Origin: Actinomadura sp. KC345 | Lineage (GTDB): Bacteria; Actinomycetota; Actinomycetes; Streptosporangiales; Streptosporangiaceae | DNA: 45,765 nucleotides | NCBI RefSeq assembly: GCF_004348515.1 | Contig: NZ_SMKH01000025.1 | Location: 1 to 45,765 of the forward strand | Direction of reading: 5' to 3' | Shown here: piece after piece, positions 7,676 to 16,705 of the stretch | Layout of the letters: the number at the start of each line of letters is the position of its first letter | Position numbering within the stretch: the stretch's first letter is position 1 | The notes under the pieces: model-generated | The model's database searches: none | What the model was told of the DNA's origin: nothing | Seen by the model: the letters and a program-made list of their open reading frames with translations, nothing else | Translations under genes and position numbers: made by a program

Positions 7676-8358
7676 TCAAGGTTCTGCTGGCCGACGACCA
7701 GCGGCTGGTGCGCGCGGGCTTCGGCTCCATCCTCGACGACGAGGACGACATCGCGGTGGCGGGCGAGGCCGCGGACGGCGAGCAGGCCCTCGCCGCGTGC
7801 CGCGAGCTGCGCCCGGACGTGGCGCTGATGGACATCCGCATGCCCGGCATGGACGGGCTGGAGGCGACCCGGCGGATCACCGCCGACCGGCGGCTCGACG
7901 GCGTCAGGGTCGTCATCCTGACCACCTTCGACCTGGACGAGTACGTCTACGGCGCGCTCCGGGCCGGCGCCTCCGGTTTCCTGCTCAAGGACACCGACCC
8001 GGAGGAGCTGATCCACGCGGTGCGGGTCGTGGCGCGGGGGGACGCGCTGATCACCCCGTCGGTCACCCGCCGCCTGATCGGCGAGTTCGCCGGGCGGGTC
8101 GCCGCGCCGGTCCCCGGCCCTCGCCTGAAGGCCCTCACGGAGCGGGAACGCGAGGTCATGCTGCTGGTCGCGGCGGGGCTCAGCAACGACGAGATCGCCG
8201 CCCGCCTCGTCCTCAGCCCGGCCACGGCCAAGACCCATGTCAGCCGCATCATGTCCAAGCTGGACGTCCGGGACCGCTCGCAGCTGGTCGTGCTGGCCTA
8301 CGAGTCCGGCATGGTCAACCCGACCTGGATGAGCGGCGGCTCGCAACCCCCGGTGTAG
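7672..8358 (+). CDS. Response regulator, NarL/LuxR family
   Basis: A 228-residue DNA-binding regulator. The receiver domain (1-120) has the acidic pair D8/D9, the phospho-acceptor D54 (ALMDIRMPG), T84 and K106. The LuxR-type helix-turn-helix spans about 152-215 (LTEREREVMLLVAAGLSNDEIAARL). It is translationally coupled to the kinase gene. The next genes on the same strand, a small membrane protein and an MMPL transporter, are plausible targets. Confidence 0.93.
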   Translation: MIKVLLADDQRLVRAGFGSILDDEDDIAVAGEAADGEQALAACRELRPDVALMDIRMPGMDGLEATRRITADRRLDGVRVVILTTFDLDEYVYGALRAGASGFLLKDTDPEELIHAVRVVARGDALITPSVTRRLIGEFAGRVAAPVPGPRLKALTEREREVMLLVAAGLSNDEIAARLVLSPATAKTHVSRIMSKLDVRDRSQLVVLAYESGMVNPTWMSGGSQPPV

Positions 8359-8377
8359 GCGGGCCGCGGTCCCGCAA

Positions 8378-8423
8378 CCCGGGGCGTACGGCAGGTGTCG
8401 GCCGGAGGCCGATGCCCCGGGGC
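8378..8423. terminator. Possible hairpin after the response regulator gene
   Basis: TCGGCC-GGA-GGCCGA (8398-8412) forms a tight hairpin, and CCCGGGGC (8378-8385) can pair with GCCCCGGG (8414-8421) around it. It lies between the response regulator stop and the next start, so it may end or attenuate the two-component transcript. There is no T-tract. Confidence 0.35.
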
Positions 8424-8435
8424 AGGCCGTGCGCC

Positions 8436-8441
8436 GACTCT
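8436..8441 (+). promoter_or_regulatory. -10 box (GACTCT) of a possible leaderless promoter
   Basis: GACTCT ends 6 nt before the ATG at 8448. Its match to the TANNNT consensus is weak, so the call rests mainly on position. Confidence 0.3.
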
Positions 8442-8447
8442 GGTCGC

Positions 8448-8681
8448 ATGAGCAGAGCATCCAGGCAGGCCACCGGCGCCCTCGTCGGGTTCCTGGTGGG
8501 GGGAGCCGCGGGCTTCTTCCTCACCGAGACGGTGGGCGCCTTCTCCCATTTCATCCTCGACCGCACCCTCGACGTGGACGGCACCGGCGGCCTGCTGGCC
8601 GCGTTCATCGCCGCGCCGATCCTGTGCGCCGTGCTCGGCGCCGTCATCGGGGCCCGCCGCGCAGACCGCCAGGGAGGCTGA
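8448..8681 (+). CDS. Small two-helix membrane protein
   Basis: A 77-residue protein with two hydrophobic helices, about 9-31 (TGALVGFLVGGAAGFFLTETVGA) and 48-69 (GLLAAFIAAPILCAVLGAVIGA), and a short charged tail. No family is recognised. The ATG has a -10-like GACTCT 6 nt upstream and no ribosome binding site, so it may be leaderless. Only 5 nt separate its stop from the MMPL start, so the two are probably one operon and the small protein may be an accessory subunit (inference). Confidence 0.65.
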   Translation: MSRASRQATGALVGFLVGGAAGFFLTETVGAFSHFILDRTLDVDGTGGLLAAFIAAPILCAVLGAVIGARRADRQGG

Positions 8682-8686
8682 TCGCG

Positions 8687-10810
8687 ATGTCCTCGAACAC
8701 GCGCACCAGGAACACGGGCACGGGAAGCACCCGCACGGGCATGTTCGGCCGCCTGGCCGGCTGGTCGCAGCGCCGCCGCTGGGTCGCGCTCCTGCTGTGG
8801 GTGCTGGTGGTCGCCGGGATCACGGTCGGCTCCCAGGCCGTCGGCGCCACCTACCACAACGACTTCTCGCTGCCCGGGACCGATTCCCAGGCCGCCTCCG
8901 ACCTGATGGAGGAGCACGGCTCGCTCCAGGCGGGCGCCAACGTCCAGATCGTGCTCAAGGACGCCCAGGGGCTGAGCGGCGACCAGGCGGCCGTCGACGG
9001 GATGCTGGACAAGGTCAGGGAGCTGCCGAGCGTCGCCGACGTCCAGGCGCCCGGCCAGGGGTCCCTCTCCGAGGACGGCACGATCGGCTACGCCACCGTC
9101 ACGCTCGACGGCTCGGCCGAGGACGTGCCCTCCGAGCACGTCACCGGGATCATCGAGACCGCGCAGGCCGCCGGCGGCGACAGCCTCCAGGTCGAGCTCG
9201 GCGGTGACCCCGTTCGGAACGCGCAGGAAGGAGGAGGCGGCGCCGCCGAGGGGGCCGGGATGCTCGCCGCGCTGGTCATCCTGATCCTGCTGTTCGGCTC
9301 GATCGTGGCGGCCGCGGTCCCGCTGGTCACCGCGCTGTTCGCGGTCGGCGGCGCGGTCGGGCTGATCGCGCTGGCCTCGCACGTGTTCACGGTCGCCGAC
9401 TTCACCCCGCCGATCATGATGCTGATCGGGCTGGGCGTCGGCGTGGACTACGCGCTGCTGATCTTCTACCGCTACCGGCACGAGCTCAGGCGCGGCCTGG
9501 ACCGCGCGGACGCGGCCCGCTACGCGCTGGACGCGGCCGGCCGGACGGTCTTCTTCGCCGGCTGCACGGTCATCATCGCGCTGCTGGGCCTGATCATCCT
9601 CGGCCTGGGGGCGCTCCAGGGGGTCGCCCTGGCCGTGGCGCTGACCGTGCTGGTCACCATGGCGGCGTCCCTGACGCTGCTGCCCGCGCTCCTCGCGGTG
9701 TTCGGCGGCCGCATCCAGCGGCAGGTCCTCAAGCGCGCCGACCGCTCCAGGGACGAGGGCTGGCGGCGGCTGGCCGCGGCCGTCCAGCGGCGGCCCGTTC
9801 CCGCGCTGCTCGTCGCCGTCGCGGCCCTGCTCGCGCTGTCCGCGCCGGCGCTCGACATGCGGCTCGGTTTCGCCGACGCGGGCAACGACGCGCCGTCGTC
9901 CACCTCCCGGCAGGCCTACGACCTGATGGCGGAGGGGTTCGGCCCCGGCACCAACGGCCCCCTGGTCGTCGTCACCGAGGGCTCGGCCGCGCAGCTCCAG
10001 CAGACCCTGGAAGGGACGGAGGGCATCGCCGGGACGACTCCGCCGTTCCGGTCGCAGGACGGCGCGGTGTCCACCGTCCTCGCGTTCCCCGCGACCGCGC
10101 CGCAGGACGCGGCCACCGGGGACCTCGTCCACGACCTGCGCGAGGACGTCCTTCCGGCCCTGTCCGAGCGGACCGGGACGGAGTACCTGGTCGGCGGGCC
10201 CACGGCCGCGGCCCAGGACTTCGCCGACTCGGTCTCGGAGCGGATGCCGCTGTTCGTCGCCGTCGTCGTCGGCCTGTCGGCGGTGCTGCTGATGGTGGTG
10301 TTCCGCTCGCTGCTGATCCCGATCAAGGCCGCGGCGCTCAACCTGCTGTCGATCGCCGCCGCGCTCGGCGCCATCACGCTGGTCTTCCAGGACGGCCGCT
10401 TCGGCGCCCAGCCCGGCCCCATCGAGTCGTTCATCCCCGTGATGATCTTCGCGATCGTGTTCGGCCTGTCGATGGACTACGAGGTGTTCCTCGTCTCGCG
10501 CATCCACGAGGAATGGGAGCGCAGCGGGGATCCGGAGCACGCCGTCCGGGAGGGCCTGGCCGCCACCGGCAAGGTCATCACCGCGGCCGCCGCCATCATG
10601 ATCGTCGTGTTCGCGGCGTTCATCCTGAGCCCCGACCGGATGCTGCAGCAGTTCGGCCTCGGCCTCGCGGTCGCGGTCCTGCTGGACGCGGTGGTGATCC
10701 GCTGCCTGATCGTCCCCGCGGTGATGCAGCTCCTCGGCAGGCACGCCTGGTGGCTCCCCGGACCCGTGGCGAAGCGCCTCCCGAAGGTCCAACTGGAGCG
10801 CCCCAGCTGA
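8687..10810 (+). CDS. MMPL-family RND transporter
   Basis: A 707-residue protein with the MmpL layout: one N-terminal helix, an extracytoplasmic domain (about 55-190), a bundle of helices, a second extracytoplasmic domain (about 400-520) and a second bundle. The proton-relay Asp-Tyr pairs are present: D254-Y255 (GVGVDYALL) and D597-Y598 (GLSMDYEVFLVSRIHEEW). These proteins export lipids, siderophores or drugs using the proton gradient. GGAGG lies 11 nt before the ATG. The gene follows a two-component system that may switch it on. The substrate is unknown. Confidence 0.92.
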   Translation: MSSNTRTRNTGTGSTRTGMFGRLAGWSQRRRWVALLLWVLVVAGITVGSQAVGATYHNDFSLPGTDSQAASDLMEEHGSLQAGANVQIVLKDAQGLSGDQAAVDGMLDKVRELPSVADVQAPGQGSLSEDGTIGYATVTLDGSAEDVPSEHVTGIIETAQAAGGDSLQVELGGDPVRNAQEGGGGAAEGAGMLAALVILILLFGSIVAAAVPLVTALFAVGGAVGLIALASHVFTVADFTPPIMMLIGLGVGVDYALLIFYRYRHELRRGLDRADAARYALDAAGRTVFFAGCTVIIALLGLIILGLGALQGVALAVALTVLVTMAASLTLLPALLAVFGGRIQRQVLKRADRSRDEGWRRLAAAVQRRPVPALLVAVAALLALSAPALDMRLGFADAGNDAPSSTSRQAYDLMAEGFGPGTNGPLVVVTEGSAAQLQQTLEGTEGIAGTTPPFRSQDGAVSTVLAFPATAPQDAATGDLVHDLREDVLPALSERTGTEYLVGGPTAAAQDFADSVSERMPLFVAVVVGLSAVLLMVVFRSLLIPIKAAALNLLSIAAALGAITLVFQDGRFGAQPGPIESFIPVMIFAIVFGLSMDYEVFLVSRIHEEWERSGDPEHAVREGLAATGKVITAAAAIMIVVFAAFILSPDRMLQQFGLGLAVAVLLDAVVIRCLIVPAVMQLLGRHAWWLPGPVAKRLPKVQLERPS

Positions 10811-10850
10811 GGACGGCCGGGCCGGCACCTCGTCGACTTGCGGCCGTGGT

Positions 10851-11657
10851 CTAGCGGTGGGTCGCCCAGGTGCGGGTGATCGCCTCGGCGGCCTCGCGGA
10901 CGAGGGTGCGGTAGCGGTCGACCGTCTCGGGGGTGAAGCGATGGCGAGGTCCGCAGACGCTGATGGACCCGTGGACCTCGCCGTCCGGGCCGAACAGGGG
11001 CGCGGCGACCGAACCGGCGTCGGCCTGGCGCTCGCCGAAGGACACGGCGACCCTCTCCCGGGCGGTTTCGGCGAGCAGGGCGTGGAGTTCGCCCGTGTCG
11101 GTGACCGTCCGGTCGGTGAGGGAGGCGAGCGGGCCGGAGAAGAACGCCTCGCGGCGGTCCTCGGGGAGGAACGCCAGGATCACCCGGCCCGACGAGCCCG
11201 CGTGCAGGGGGAACCGGCGGCCGACCTCCACCGTCATCTTGACCTCGTGGGGGCTCTCGAACTGGTCGAGGTAGACGCGCTCGTCCCCGACGAGGCCGGA
11301 CAGCGTGGTCGTCTCGCCGGTCTCGTCCCGCAGGCGGCGCAGGACGGGCGCGGCGGCGCTGCGGACGTTGAAGCCGCGCAGCGCGCTCACGCCGAGCGCG
11401 ACGGCGGCGGACCCGAGCCGGTAGCCCGCCGGACCGGCCTCCAGCACCTCGCGGGACACGAGGGACTGGAGGATCCGGTACACGACGGCCTTGGAGATGC
11501 CGAGTTCGCGGCTGATGGCGCTGACGCCGAGGTACTCGGGGCCGCCGGCGAACAGCAGCAGGACGTCCGCGACCCGCCCGGCGACCTCGGTGCCTCCCTG
11601 GGCGGACGCCGGCGGCTGTGCGGTGGCGGACTTGTCCATCACGGGCTGGTCGGTCAC
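10851..11657 (-). CDS. IclR-family transcriptional regulator
   Basis: A 268-residue regulator with a winged helix-turn-helix (about 27-90; VAGRVADVLLLFAGGPEYLGVSAISRELGISKAVVYRILQSL) and a C-terminal effector domain (about 105-260; VYLDQFESP, RFPLHAGSSGRVILAFLPE, SVAAPLFGPDGEVHGSISVCGP). It lies 16 bp after the hydantoinase-like gene, at the end of the minus arm of the catabolic island. It is the only regulator in the island, so it is the likely reader of the two matching operators at 20106-20124 and 20262-20280. The start is GTG 11657 or ATG 11639. Confidence 0.9.
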   Translation of the reverse strand: MTDQPVMDKSATAQPPASAQGGTEVAGRVADVLLLFAGGPEYLGVSAISRELGISKAVVYRILQSLVSREVLEAGPAGYRLGSAAVALGVSALRGFNVRSAAAPVLRRLRDETGETTTLSGLVGDERVYLDQFESPHEVKMTVEVGRRFPLHAGSSGRVILAFLPEDRREAFFSGPLASLTDRTVTDTGELHALLAETARERVAVSFGERQADAGSVAAPLFGPDGEVHGSISVCGPRHRFTPETVDRYRTLVREAAEAITRTWATHR

Positions 11658-11673
11658 GGGACGATCCTAGGGT

Positions 11674-13143
11674 TCAGCGGCCGCGGGGCAGGTACCGGCC
11701 GACCGGCTCCCCGGCGACCTCGCCGTCGGCGAAGACGCGGTGGCCGCGGACGAAGGTGTCGGTCACCCGCGCCGTCATGGGGAACCCCTCGAACGGCGTG
11801 TACTCCTGGGTGGACTCGGAGTCGGCGGCGCGGACCGTCCACGAGACGTCCGGGTCCACCAGGGCGATGTCGGCGTCGTAGCCCTCGGCGATGGTGCCCT
11901 TATTGAGCAGGCCGTAGCGGCGGGCCGGGTTCCAGGACGTGAGCTGGGCGACGCGCTGGAGCGGCAGCCCCCGCTTGAGTCCCTCGCCGACGAGCCCGGG
12001 CAGCAGGTACTCGGCGCCGCCGAAGCCGGACTTGGCGAGGAAGATGTCGTCGCGGTCGGCGCCGAACTTCATCTCGTCGCGGCAGCAGGCGTGGTCGCTG
12101 ACGACCCAGTCGACCTCCCCGGCCAGGACGTGCCGCCAGAGCGCCTCGACGTCGTCGCGGTCGCGCAGCGGCGGGTTGACCTTGCCGCCGAGGCCGTGGG
12201 CGGTGTCGACGTCGGCGAGGAGGTGGCCGATCGTGACCTCGCGGCGGAAGTCGATGTGCGGGAACGCGCCGGCCATGGTGAGGGCCGCCGAGAGCGCCTT
12301 CTCCGACGACAGGTGCAGCAGGTTGATGTTGGGCAGCCCGGTCTCGTGCGCGAGGTAGGAGGCGATGGTGACGGCGAGGCCCTCCGAGTGCGGCGGGCGG
12401 GACGCGCTGTAGGCGCGCAGGCCGGTGAGGGTCCCCTCCTGCTCCACCATCCTGGTGTAGGCGGTCATGATCTCGGCGGTCTCGCAGTGCAGCGAGAGCG
12501 AGATGTGCGGCGCGTAGTCGCCGAGCTGCTCCCGGGCCCGCTGGACGCCGCGCATGACGAACTCGAAGTGCGCGACGTCGTAGCGCTCCTCGGGCGGCGT
12601 CATCAGGAAGTCGCTCTGGCTCGACGAGCGCCCGTGCAGGCCGTGGCTCCCGTAGAACATGAAGATCTTGAACGAGGTGACGCCGTGCTCCTCGACCAGG
12701 TACGGGATCTCGTCGATGTGCTCGGCCATCATCGGCGCGAGGTGGAACGCGTAGTCGATGTGGGACTTGCCTTCCGCGGCGCTCAGGACCTCGGGGAAGA
12801 ACTCGCGGTAGGGGCCGCCCTTGTTCAGGTAGTACTGGCCGGTGCGCATGTAGGTCAGCGCCGTGGTGACGCCGCCCTGGGCGCCGGCGCGGCTCTCGGT
12901 GCGGGTGTCGGTGCCGAGTTCGTTGTAGATGCCCCAGTGCTGGTGGACGTCCACGACGCCGGGGAACGCGAGCCGCCCGCCGCCGTCGATCACCGTGGCC
13001 GCGTCGTCCCCGGGGAGGCCGGGGGCGACACGGGTGATCGTGCCGTCGTCGACGGCGATGTCGAGGAGTTCCGGCTCGCTGCCCTCGGGCGCGTCGGGGC
13101 GGACCACCCGCACGTTCTTCAGCAGCAGTTCGGTCGTGGCCAT
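11674..13143 (-). CDS. Hydantoinase/dihydroorotase-type cyclic amidohydrolase
   Basis: A 489-residue metal-dependent amidohydrolase. The expected metal ligands are visible: H67 and H69 (DVHQHWG), the carbamylated lysine K159 (SFKIFMFYG), H219 (LSLHCETAE), H277 (LLHLSSEKA) and D350 (VVSDHACC). This predicts hydrolysis of a cyclic amide such as a hydantoin, dihydropyrimidine or imide. Its closest relation inside the superfamily (hydantoinase, allantoinase, dihydroorotase) cannot be fixed by eye. GGAG lies 5 nt before the ATG. It lies next to a hydantoin-racemase-like gene and within an import operon, so it probably acts on an imported compound. Confidence 0.85.
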   Translation of the reverse strand: MATTELLLKNVRVVRPDAPEGSEPELLDIAVDDGTITRVAPGLPGDDAATVIDGGGRLAFPGVVDVHQHWGIYNELGTDTRTESRAGAQGGVTTALTYMRTGQYYLNKGGPYREFFPEVLSAAEGKSHIDYAFHLAPMMAEHIDEIPYLVEEHGVTSFKIFMFYGSHGLHGRSSSQSDFLMTPPEERYDVAHFEFVMRGVQRAREQLGDYAPHISLSLHCETAEIMTAYTRMVEQEGTLTGLRAYSASRPPHSEGLAVTIASYLAHETGLPNINLLHLSSEKALSAALTMAGAFPHIDFRREVTIGHLLADVDTAHGLGGKVNPPLRDRDDVEALWRHVLAGEVDWVVSDHACCRDEMKFGADRDDIFLAKSGFGGAEYLLPGLVGEGLKRGLPLQRVAQLTSWNPARRYGLLNKGTIAEGYDADIALVDPDVSWTVRAADSESTQEYTPFEGFPMTARVTDTFVRGHRVFADGEVAGEPVGRYLPRGR

Positions 13144-13220
13144 GGTGTCTCCTCAGATCTCACGTTCGGTCGGTCCACCGGCGCGCGGGGGCGCCGGGGA
13201 GGATGGGGTCCGGTCCGCGG

Positions 13221-13856
13221 TCATGTGCTCGTCCCGATGGGCATCAGCCGCAGGGCGAGGGCGGTCGGGTCGACCACCCGGGCCTTGAGGCGGGACTCCT
13301 CGACGTCCACGGCGGAGCATCCGTTGATCACGGCGGCGGCTCCGGCGGCGGCGAGCGCGTCCACGGCCTCGCCGAGGGCGGCGTTCCAGGCGCCGGTGTC
13401 GGCGATCGCGTCGAAGGGCAGGTCCATGACCGCGACCCCCGCCACCCAGGCGTCCAGCCCGTAGGCCCGGAGGCGGCGGCCCAGCTCCGCGCCGATCGCC
13501 TCGTTCCGCACCACCGCACCGAACGGGATGTTCTTCGCGGCAAGGTGCATACTACTCAGCTTGAGCAGGCCGTTCACCGGGACGCCCGCGGGGCCAGGGC
13601 CGTCGGGGACGGCCGGGTCGAGGACGCAGTCGGGGAACGCGACGTCCCAGCCGCCGCCCGCCCGGTCCAGCGCGGCGGCGACCTCGCGCTCGGACGCGCG
13701 GATGGACGGCTCGTCGTCCAGGGCCCCGGGCGCGGCCGGGCCGACGTCGCGCAGCTCGACCGCCAGGCCGGGCGGGGCGAGCCGGTCGTAGCGGGCCTGC
13801 CGCCGCCGGATCTCCTCCGGCGGCAGGTGGATCGGCGTCATCGCCAGGGCGCGCAT
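13221..13856 (-). CDS. Asp/Glu/hydantoin racemase-family protein
   Basis: A 211-residue protein with the two cysteines of the cofactor-independent racemase family: C77 (FPDCVLDP) and C180 (INGCSAVDV). In the family these two residues remove and return the alpha proton. Since a hydantoinase-like gene is next door, hydantoin racemase is a good guess; arylmalonate decarboxylase or maleate isomerase-like activity is possible too. Its ATG shares one base with the stop of the upstream MmgE/PrpD gene (TGATG). Confidence 0.75.
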   Translation of the reverse strand: MRALAMTPIHLPPEEIRRRQARYDRLAPPGLAVELRDVGPAAPGALDDEPSIRASEREVAAALDRAGGGWDVAFPDCVLDPAVPDGPGPAGVPVNGLLKLSSMHLAAKNIPFGAVVRNEAIGAELGRRLRAYGLDAWVAGVAVMDLPFDAIADTGAWNAALGEAVDALAAAGAAAVINGCSAVDVEESRLKARVVDPTALALRLMPIGTST

Positions 13857-15256
13857 CAGTTCGGCTCCTCTCTCCGGGACGGCTCACCGCCGGGACCGGC
13901 GAGTCCGCGCAGCCGCTCGCCGACGCGGTCCAGGCCGGGCAGGTCGCGAGCGAAGGCGGCGACCAGGCCGATCAGTTCCTCCCGCCCTGGCAGCCATCCC
14001 TCCAGCAGGGTCAGGACGTCCCGCTCGTCCAGGGGGTGGTGGTCGGCGTCGCCGACCGGGTTGGGCACCTCGCGGGTGCGGACGGTCCCGTCGTCCAGCT
14101 CGACGGCCACCCGGGCGGCGCGCTCGTCGGGGAGGCGCGCGGTCAGGTCGTCCGCCACGACGAGCCGGACGCGCCGGGCGAGGCTCCGCAGGGCCGGGTC
14201 GTCCCTGCGTTCCAGGACGCGGGGGCCGACCTCGCCCTCCAGCAGGGCGGCGGCGACGACGAAAGGCTGCGAGAACATCGCCGACAGCCGCCCGTCCCAC
14301 TCCGCCGAGGCCAGCCCGCCGCCGAGCGCGTGGGTCTCCACGACGATCCCGCTGATCCGGGACGGGTCGAGCCCATCGCGGAGGCCGAGCACCGCGTCGG
14401 CCGCGGGATGGGTGAACGAGCAGGAGGCGTGCCGCTTGAAGTATCCGCGGGTGACGTCCCAGCGGGTGCCGAGGGCGCCGGTCAGCTCGGACGGGTCGAA
14501 CCCGCCGAGCAGGCCGCCGAGGGACAGCGCCGCGGTCCCGGTGTTGCGGGCGGCTCCGGCGGCGGCCATCCGGGCGGCCACCAGGCCGGAGACGTTGGAC
14601 GCGCCCATCCAGGCGTCCCGCACCGGGTTCCCGTCCGTGGCGGAGGCGAAGTGGCCGGCGACCGGCAGCCCCGCCCCGGTGTCGATCGCCGCGGCGGTCG
14701 CCTGCGGGCCGAGGCCGAGCAGCCGGGCGCACCCCGCGGCGGCGCCGGCCACGCCCCAGTTCCCGTGCGGATGGGCGCCGGGCCGCAGCCGGGACGCGCG
14801 CCCGAACCTGGACGCGGTCTCGTAGGCCGCGAGCAGGGCGGCGGCCGTGTCGGCGCCGGTGGCGTCCAGCTCCGCGGCCAGCGCCAGGACGGCCGGGAAC
14901 CCGTGCGCCGCCGGGTGCCCCTTCGCGTACTTGTTGCCCTCGTCCAGCTCCAGGCAGACCAGGGCCGCCGCGTTCAGCCACGCGGCGGCGTCCGCCGGGG
15001 CGCGGCGGCCGGCGCCGATGAGTGGCGCGGGCCCGTCCGGAGCCCGCCAGGACGACCGCAGTGCCGCCTGCTCGTCCAGCGCGGCGCCGACGGCGGTGAC
15101 GCCGGCGACGTTGAGCAGGACCAGCGACAGCCGGTCGAGCACCCCGCGCGGCACGGCGGCCGCGTCCAGGCCGGAGACCCACTCCCCCAGACCGGCGGTG
15201 GCCGTCGCCGCGCGCCGCGCGGACTCCGCGTCCGGTTCCCGTTCCGTGTTCGTCAC
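13856..15256 (-). CDS. MmgE/PrpD family protein (copy 1)
   Basis: A 466-residue protein of the family that holds 2-methylcitrate dehydratase and cis-aconitate decarboxylase. The family's conserved helix region reads LELDEGNKYAKGHPA (102-116), where the usual form has DDTH...HPS; the pocket therefore differs from copy 2. GNWGVAGAAAGCARLLGL and KRHASCSFTHPAADAV are further family segments. The GTG start overlaps the LivF-type stop by 4 bp (GTGA). A dehydratase or decarboxylase acting on a small polycarboxylate is likely; the substrate is unknown. Confidence 0.85.
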   Translation of the reverse strand: MTNTEREPDAESARRAATATAGLGEWVSGLDAAAVPRGVLDRLSLVLLNVAGVTAVGAALDEQAALRSSWRAPDGPAPLIGAGRRAPADAAAWLNAAALVCLELDEGNKYAKGHPAAHGFPAVLALAAELDATGADTAAALLAAYETASRFGRASRLRPGAHPHGNWGVAGAAAGCARLLGLGPQATAAAIDTGAGLPVAGHFASATDGNPVRDAWMGASNVSGLVAARMAAAGAARNTGTAALSLGGLLGGFDPSELTGALGTRWDVTRGYFKRHASCSFTHPAADAVLGLRDGLDPSRISGIVVETHALGGGLASAEWDGRLSAMFSQPFVVAAALLEGEVGPRVLERRDDPALRSLARRVRLVVADDLTARLPDERAARVAVELDDGTVRTREVPNPVGDADHHPLDERDVLTLLEGWLPGREELIGLVAAFARDLPGLDRVGERLRGLAGPGGEPSRREEPN

Positions 15257-15984
15257 AGCCCCAGGTACGCCTTCCTCACCTCGGCGGAGCCCGCCAGTTC
15301 GGCGCCCGTCCCGTGCAGCACGGTCGAGCCGCTCTCCAGCACGTAGGCGCGGTCGGCGATGCCGAGCGCCTGCTTGGCGTTCTGCTCGACGAGCAGCACC
15401 GAGACGCCGGTGTCGCGGATCCGCTTGACCGCGTCGAGCACCGACCAGGTCAGCTTGGGCGCGAGCCCGGTGGACGGCTCGTCCAGCAGGAGCAGCCGGG
15501 GGCGGGCCATCAGCGCGCGGCCGATCGCGAGCATCTGCTGCTGGCCGCCGCTGAACGTCTGCGCGACCTGCGCGCGGCGCTCGCCGAGGACGGGGAACAG
15601 CTCGAACACCTCGCGCATGCTCGCCGCGGCCTCGCCGGGGGCGCGGGTCCACGCGCCCATCCGCAGGTTCTCCTCGACGGTGAGGGTGCCGAACAGGGCA
15701 CGGTCCTCGGGGACGTGCACCAGCCCGTCCCGGACGAGCTGGTCCGGGCGGCGCCCGGCCGTGGACGCGCCCGCGAACGTGATGGTCCCGGACATCGGGC
15801 GGAGCTGGCCGCAGACGGCGCGCAGCGTCGTGGTCTTGCCCGCGCCGTTCGCGCCGACGAGCGCGACGATCTCCCCTTCGCCCAGGCGCAGGTCGATGTC
15901 GTGGAGGATCTGCATGCGGCCGTAGCCGCAGCACAGCTTCTCGATCCTCAGCATGTCGGCGGTCCGCGCCTCAGTCTTCGGCAT
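15253..15984 (-). CDS. Branched-chain amino acid-type ABC transporter ATPase (LivF-like)
   Basis: A 243-residue ATPase with Walker A GANGAGKTT, Q-loop region around LVHVPEDRALFGTLTVEENLRMG, signature FSGGQQQMLAIGRAL and Walker B LLLLDEPSTGL. The VPEDR and LVEQN sequences are typical of LivF. It powers import with the LivG-like partner. It starts 14 bp before the LivG-like stop (GGAG 8 nt before the ATG) and overlaps the next gene by 4 bp. Confidence 0.92.
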   Translation of the reverse strand: MPKTEARTADMLRIEKLCCGYGRMQILHDIDLRLGEGEIVALVGANGAGKTTTLRAVCGQLRPMSGTITFAGASTAGRRPDQLVRDGLVHVPEDRALFGTLTVEENLRMGAWTRAPGEAAASMREVFELFPVLGERRAQVAQTFSGGQQQMLAIGRALMARPRLLLLDEPSTGLAPKLTWSVLDAVKRIRDTGVSVLLVEQNAKQALGIADRAYVLESGSTVLHGTGAELAGSAEVRKAYLGL

Positions 15985-16705
15985 CGGCCGGCTCCTCTCC
16001 GAGGTACGCCTCGATCACCCGCGGGTCGGAGGTGACCTCCTCCGCGGACCCGGAGGCCAGGACCCTGCCCTGGTCCAGGACGAGGACCCGGTCCGACAGC
16101 CGCATGACGGCGGCCATGATGTGCTCGATGAACAGCAGCGTCGTCCCGTCCTCCTCGCGCAGGGCGGCGAGAAGGTCGAGGACGGGTTCGCGTTCGGCGG
16201 GCACGAGGCCGGCGAGCACCTCGTCCAGCAGCAGGACCTTCGGCCGCATCGCCAGCGCCCGCGCGAGTTCCAGGCGCTTCAGCCCGGCCGTGGGCAGCTC
16301 CGTGGCGTTGTGGTACGCCCAGTCGCCGAGCCCGACGCGCTCCAGCACGTCCATCGAGTCCTTGCGGAGGTCGCGCGGCGACCGGCGGCGATGCTGGGCG
16401 GCGAGGACGGCGTTCTCCAGGACGGTCATGCTCCCGAACGGCCGCATGAGCTGGAACGTCCGGACCATGCCGGCGCGGGCGATCCGGTCGGGCGGGGAGC
16501 CGGTGACGTCCCGGTCGCCGAACACGACCCGCCCGGTGTCGGGGGTGAGGGCGCCGGAGACCACGTTGAACAGGGTGGTCTTGCCGGCGCCGTTCGGGCC
16601 GATGATGCCGAGGATCTCGCCCTGCCCGACCTGGAAGTCGACGTCCGACAGCGCCCGCAGGCCGCGGAAGCCCTTGCCGACGCCGGAGACGCTCAGGAGA
16701 CTCAT
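15971..16705 (-). CDS. Branched-chain amino acid-type ABC transporter ATPase (LivG-like)
   Basis: A 244-residue ATPase with Walker A GPNGAGKTT, a LivG-type VRTFQLMRPFGSMTVLENAVLAA segment and Walker B VLLLDEVLAGL, where the usual Pro after Glu (DEP) is replaced by Val. The signature reads LPTAGLKRLELARAL, a divergent form of LSGGQQ. LFIEHIMAAVMRLSDRV is typical of LivG. The ATG at 16705 overlaps the permease stop by 4 bp and has GAGAGG 8 nt upstream; a GTG at 16714 is possible. Confidence 0.9.
   Translation of the reverse strand: MSLLSVSGVGKGFRGLRALSDVDFQVGQGEILGIIGPNGAGKTTLFNVVSGALTPDTGRVVFGDRDVTGSPPDRIARAGMVRTFQLMRPFGSMTVLENAVLAAQHRRRSPRDLRKDSMDVLERVGLGDWAYHNATELPTAGLKRLELARALAMRPKVLLLDEVLAGLVPAEREPVLDLLAALREEDGTTLLFIEHIMAAVMRLSDRVLVLDQGRVLASGSAEEVTSDPRVIEAYLGEEPADAED

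Noticed and set aside
8315..10828. 837-codon minus-strand frame opposite the MMPL gene
   Set aside because: Composition (Arg, Asp, Gln, Gly, His-rich) is that of an antisense shadow; the plus-strand MMPL gene has clear motifs.
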